DNA of 23,421 bases from Pelargonium nanum. Lineage: Eukaryota > Streptophyta > Magnoliopsida > Geraniales > Geraniaceae. Where the stretch lies: positions 1-23,421 of the forward strand of contig JAYMTF010001433.1 of assembly GCA_036897485.1 (NCBI GenBank). Direction: 5' to 3'. Under the pieces are notes generated by a model that ran no database searches, was not told where the DNA came from, and saw nothing but the letters and a program-made list of their open reading frames with translations. The position numbers and the translations under genes were made by a program. This document shows, in pieces, positions 19,965 to 23,421 of this stretch (the stretch's first letter is position 1; each line of letters begins with the position of its first letter).

Positions 19965-19977
19965 TCACACACACACA
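19929..19977. repeat. Compound (AT)17-(CA)6 microsatellite
   Basis: An uninterrupted AT run spans 19929-19963, followed after CT by CACACACACACA at 19966-19977. It is a typical plant dinucleotide microsatellite and likely to be polymorphic. Confidence 0.95.
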
Positions 19978-22198
19978 TGAAAAAAATGTATACTTGATTT
20001 TTCTATTACACTAATGTAGCATAGGTGAGTTTTTTAAAATTATTCATTTTAATCAACCATCATTGAGAATTTATTATGTTCAACTTATGTAGTTACGTAT
20101 TTTTACACATATTATCTTTATTGACTAAGTTTTGAGTTTGCGTGCAAAATGTGTACATGAATGAAAGGGTTGAAAGCTATATTGTTTGATTAATTATTTT
20201 AAAATTTTAGCTGAGACTTTTGTGATTTTAAAATAGCTAAGAGTAAGAGCTACATATTAACCTAATGAATCCAATTTTAAAACCTGAAAATACAATATTT
20301 ATTATTTAAGAGTAAGAGCTACATATTATTTTACCACAATTTTATAAATGTACTTGATAGTGACTCAACAAACTTTGTGACAACACAACTATTGAAACAT
20401 AATTATGCTGTTTTGGAATATAATATAATTGCAGTTCCAAAATAATTGCAAGATCTTAAAATTTGTGAGCTGCATTGTTGGATCAGCTCTCAAATGTCAA
20501 AACCTAGAATCTAAAACCTACACAAGATATTTTGAAGATCCTTCATTTTTGGTACCAATCAAAATACCAAAGTAGGTCAATTTTATTTTATTTTTGAGAA
20601 AATAACAAATTAAGTGACCACCCATATTGTCACTTTATGGAATTATCCTAAGTTTCTCACCATTAACATTTGATCACTAAAAACCACAAATTTTACTGAA
20701 CTCCATTAATGTAGCTTTCTTGGTAATTACATCATATTAATTGATTTAATCGAGACTCAACTACTCAATCAATATAACTTTGAAGGTTGTTCAAACTCGA
20801 CCAAATCTAATATATTTGATGTTTTGTACGTTGTGCAGTTCAACCGATCAGACAACTAAAATAGTTGAATATATAATTCATATATATAATATCGGCTTTT
20901 AAACGCCGTGCTATCTAGCTGATCATACCACTAAAAGTTCAACCACTATTATGTCATTTTAATAAAAAATTAACCCCTTATTTCATAATCAATTCAAATT
21001 TTAAAACATGAGTCTAAAATTAAAACACTAAAATAAAATTGGAATGACATTTAATATTAATGAAATTGGGCATAGACATGACCAATGGCCAGCCTAGGTG
21101 GTTGACAATTATTGAGGAGAAAGAGTTAGAAATAGACCTATCATAAGAGCCACCCATCCCACCACCTCCACCTCTAATATAATGTGTTTTCTTTCAAATA
21201 TGTAACTATCTTCTCCATTTTTTAAGGATTTGTGTGTGACAATTTCACATTCCAAAATATATTCTATATAATTTTCTTGTATTTTTCCTCCTTGGTATGC
21301 AATCTTAGCCCTCCAATTATTTCCTCCTATGATTTATTTTCATTTTTTAAAAAAATATGACTAATAAGTTCTGTCAGGGTCTACATTATGATGGTCGCTT
21401 TCGCTATCATGGCGGCACAAGCTCCAATTATGTACACATATTTTCCGTAATAGCAGTGCAATCATTAGAATATTAACTCAATAATTTACACATAATGTAA
21501 TAATGTTAGATTCATTATTGATACACACGTGATGATTATTGTATGTGCATGGATGAATCTGTCGCGCATATAGTATGAACTGGTGATCATAATTGTACAA
21601 GTTATGTGGTCCGCACACATCACAAAGTGAGGTGGGTTCCACCACTAATGTGAAATTTCATATGTGATACTAGTGTGATGTATACAAATAATTATATTTT
21701 TCTTATTATATGTTGATGTATTTAAACATGGAATTATTTAAGATGCTACAACAACCCCAAGTTTTGGAAACATTTTAGTGTTGTCATGAATCAAATATTC
21801 TAATATTAGATGCAAGCAATAACCCACCCAAATTATTAAAACAATCTTTTGTTGGCATCTAGCTAATAGTCATGAAGAGTTCTAGTAAGGCACACCTCCT
21901 TTCACATTATATTATAAAATAGAATGAAAATCATCTATGAGAATTAATACAATAATTAATAAATAATTACCCTCATTGATGATTGATGTTTGATATAGGT
22001 TTTCTTCTCAATTATAGAGGCCATGGTCTAAAGAAATAATAGAACCAAAGATATTTATGTTTGTATATATTTTCATGTGGTTCACATAACTTGCATAACA
22101 AGTATGAAGTGTGAGATGAGAACATCGAAAATTGGGATGTTCATTGAGTTTGAGCTAGACTTGTACTAAAATAAGAAATTGAAGATCGATTAAAACAA
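19978..22198. other. AT-rich intergenic stretch, no gene seen
   Basis: There is no open frame above 60 codons and no recognisable exon, tRNA or transposase fragment. The only structure seen is a 22-base direct repeat (TAAGAGTAAGAGCTACATAT plus TA) at 20238-20259 and 20307-20328, and scattered homopolymers. It could be distal promoter or decayed transposon sequence. Confidence 0.45.
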
Positions 22199-22229
22199 TG
22201 AGACACTCATTTTTGAGGCGGATGGAGTA
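22199..22229. mobile_element. Stowaway-like right terminus (solo or truncated MITE)
   Basis: GAGACACTCATTTTTGAGGC then GGATGGAGTA closely resembles the Stowaway 3' end (GAGACACTTATT...GGGACGGAGGGAGTA). A matching left arm is not clear; TACTAAAATAAG about 40 bases upstream is at best a remnant. Confidence 0.45.
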
Positions 22230-22617
22230 TATATTTTTTAGTAGAACTAATTTTTTAAATTACTCTGTTTATACCGAAATTTAAACCAAACTTAGACTGA
22301 TCAAGATCATATTGAATCCAGTCGATGGACCGACCCAAAATTTGCTCCACCCTACCTGAAATTCGAATTATTGGAGGCATAATTGATGTGTAATAATATG
22401 GGATCATTATATGTACAAAATTGTTTAAACATATTAAAGTTTACTCATGAAGTTGGACAAAGACAAAAGAATGAATCATTTGAAAATAAAAAGGGAGAGA
22501 GAGAGAGAGGGAGAAATGAGTTTGAAGTGTAGATTGTTTAGGTAGAACTTAAATGTGTTTATATTAAGCAGTAACCATCGATCCTTTTCACTATACCTTA
22601 TTTAAGTAATGAGAATT
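22230..22617. other. Spacer, no gene seen
   Basis: This is AT-rich and contains the GA repeat listed separately. No coding or RNA feature is visible. Confidence 0.4.
22494..22514. repeat. GA-rich simple repeat
   Basis: A short purine run, GGGAGAGAGAGAGAGGGAG, in an otherwise AT-rich non-coding interval. Confidence 0.8.
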
Positions 22618-22930
22618 GTTTTTTTTTTTTTATCAGCAAGCAGTTTTTTGTATTAATAATCCAAAGGATATACAAAGTACAAAAAAGATAAACAAGGCTA
22701 GAAAACGATTACAAAAAAGAGAGGTTGCGCATGGAGATGACAACCAAGACTCCAAGCTGCACCTGTGAATAGCCGAAACTGACAAATTGGAGTGCCAAAT
22801 AGAAAAAACATAACACTGAATCTTGCGAACTATACGAGGTACATCAGGTTGAACTTGCTCAAAAGTAGCTTCATTTCTTTGCATGCTAGGAGTTGTGATT
22901 ATCAAACACCTATATATTATTATATTCAAA
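22618..22930 (-). mobile_element. Probable 5'-truncated LINE (non-LTR retrotransposon) 3' end
   Basis: On the minus strand the segment ends GGATTATTAATACAAAAAAC, then TGCTTGCTGAT and an A run (13 T on the plus strand, 22619-22631). A TTGGATTATTAATA...GAT-poly(A) end is typical of plant LINEs. A 98-codon minus-strand frame (22929-22633) covers it without a recognisable domain; it may be a decayed C-terminal or 3' untranslated segment. I could not find a target-site duplication. A processed-transcript insertion is the alternative. Confidence 0.4.
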
Positions 22931-23421
22931 TAACCATTAACTAATTAATCAATTATTAATTACTCCTCCCGCACGTGTATGAATTAATTAATGTAGTATA
23001 TTTACTAATATTGTATTATCGTGATAATGTGTTGATGAATATTAACTAATTTACAATAAAAATATTATTGACAATATCAAATTAAACTAGAAAGACATTT
23101 TAGATGAATTAAAGTTCTTGATTGACCATCAGTACTTATTGATTGACAACAACAAATTAACAATCTGAATATGATACACAGTACAATGGAGACTTGTGAG
23201 TGTGAAGCTTTATGGTCATTACTTGATTATGAGATGTCCAAAAAATCAGACCATTTATTGATTGATTTATGGTAATTTTATTTATCCCATAAAATATTGA
23301 AGTAAAAAAAAAAGGACAAATTAGGAGTCATGTGAGCTGGTAGCTGAAATTGAATGCAAAACCTACCAAGATGATGAGACCTAGACCAAGATGCATGTAT
23401 CATTATATATATATATATATA
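22931..23421. other. AT-rich end of window with terminal AT repeat
   Basis: No gene is visible. The last 17 bases (23405-23421) are an AT/TA dinucleotide run cut by the window edge. Confidence 0.5.

Noticed and set aside
1..23421. tRNA, rRNA, CRISPR or bacterial-type defence/toxin system
   Set aside because: Reading both strands by eye gave no tRNA B-box-like GGTTCRAATCC with a paired stem, no regularly spaced repeat array and no prokaryotic operon structure; all genes are plant nuclear.

Overview
The window is nuclear DNA of a flowering plant, almost certainly a eudicot. Its genes are split by AT-rich GT-AG introns, the spacers are AT-rich, there are miniature transposons and microsatellites, and every recognisable gene belongs to a plant family (phytochrome-A shuttle protein, SIAMESE-related CDK inhibitor, plant-type mitochondrial FtsH). 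The species cannot be fixed from sequence alone.

Layout. (1) About 1-3075, plus strand: the 3' seven exons of a DHHC protein S-acyltransferase of the PAT16 type; its 5' end lies outside the window. (2) About 3075-3850: 3' flank and a degenerate CGTGT-rich dispersed repeat. (3) 3850-6009, plus: an FHY1/FHL gene with three coding exons. Its promoter holds two CACGCGC boxes, each preceded by an ACGT-core element. (4) 6010-7630: non-coding, with decayed repeat. (5) 7635-9272, plus: a two-exon organelle-targeted SWIB-domain protein whose intron carries a Stowaway-like MITE. (6) 9273-10760: non-coding, including another repeat copy and the 3' flank of the next gene. (7) 10761-10952, minus: an intronless 63-residue SIAMESE-related CDK inhibitor with a TATA box. 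(8) 10953-12418: a shared divergent promoter region with G-box, E2F-like and clustered TGGGCY (site II) elements. (9) 12419-17420, plus: a complete eight-exon mitochondrial m-AAA protease of the FtsH3/FtsH10 type (819 residues). (10) 17421-23421: gene-poor, with two more repeat copies, a compound AT/CA microsatellite, a second Stowaway-like terminus and a probable truncated LINE 3' end.

How the genes relate. They do not form one pathway. Two encode mitochondrial or organellar proteins (SWIB protein, FtsH), one acts in far-red light signalling (FHY1), one in cell-cycle arrest (SMR) and one in protein lipidation (PAT16). From memory of the Arabidopsis map, FHL and SMR4 are near neighbours on chromosome 5, and SMR5 and FTSH10 are adjacent on chromosome 1. 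The order here (FHY1 - SWIB - SMR - FtsH) therefore looks like an ancestral block that was duplicated and split in Arabidopsis.

I found no prokaryotic-type system, CRISPR array, tRNA or rRNA gene. The most notable signals are regulatory (FHY1 promoter, SMR/FtsH divergent region) and repeat-related, not a clearly new protein system.
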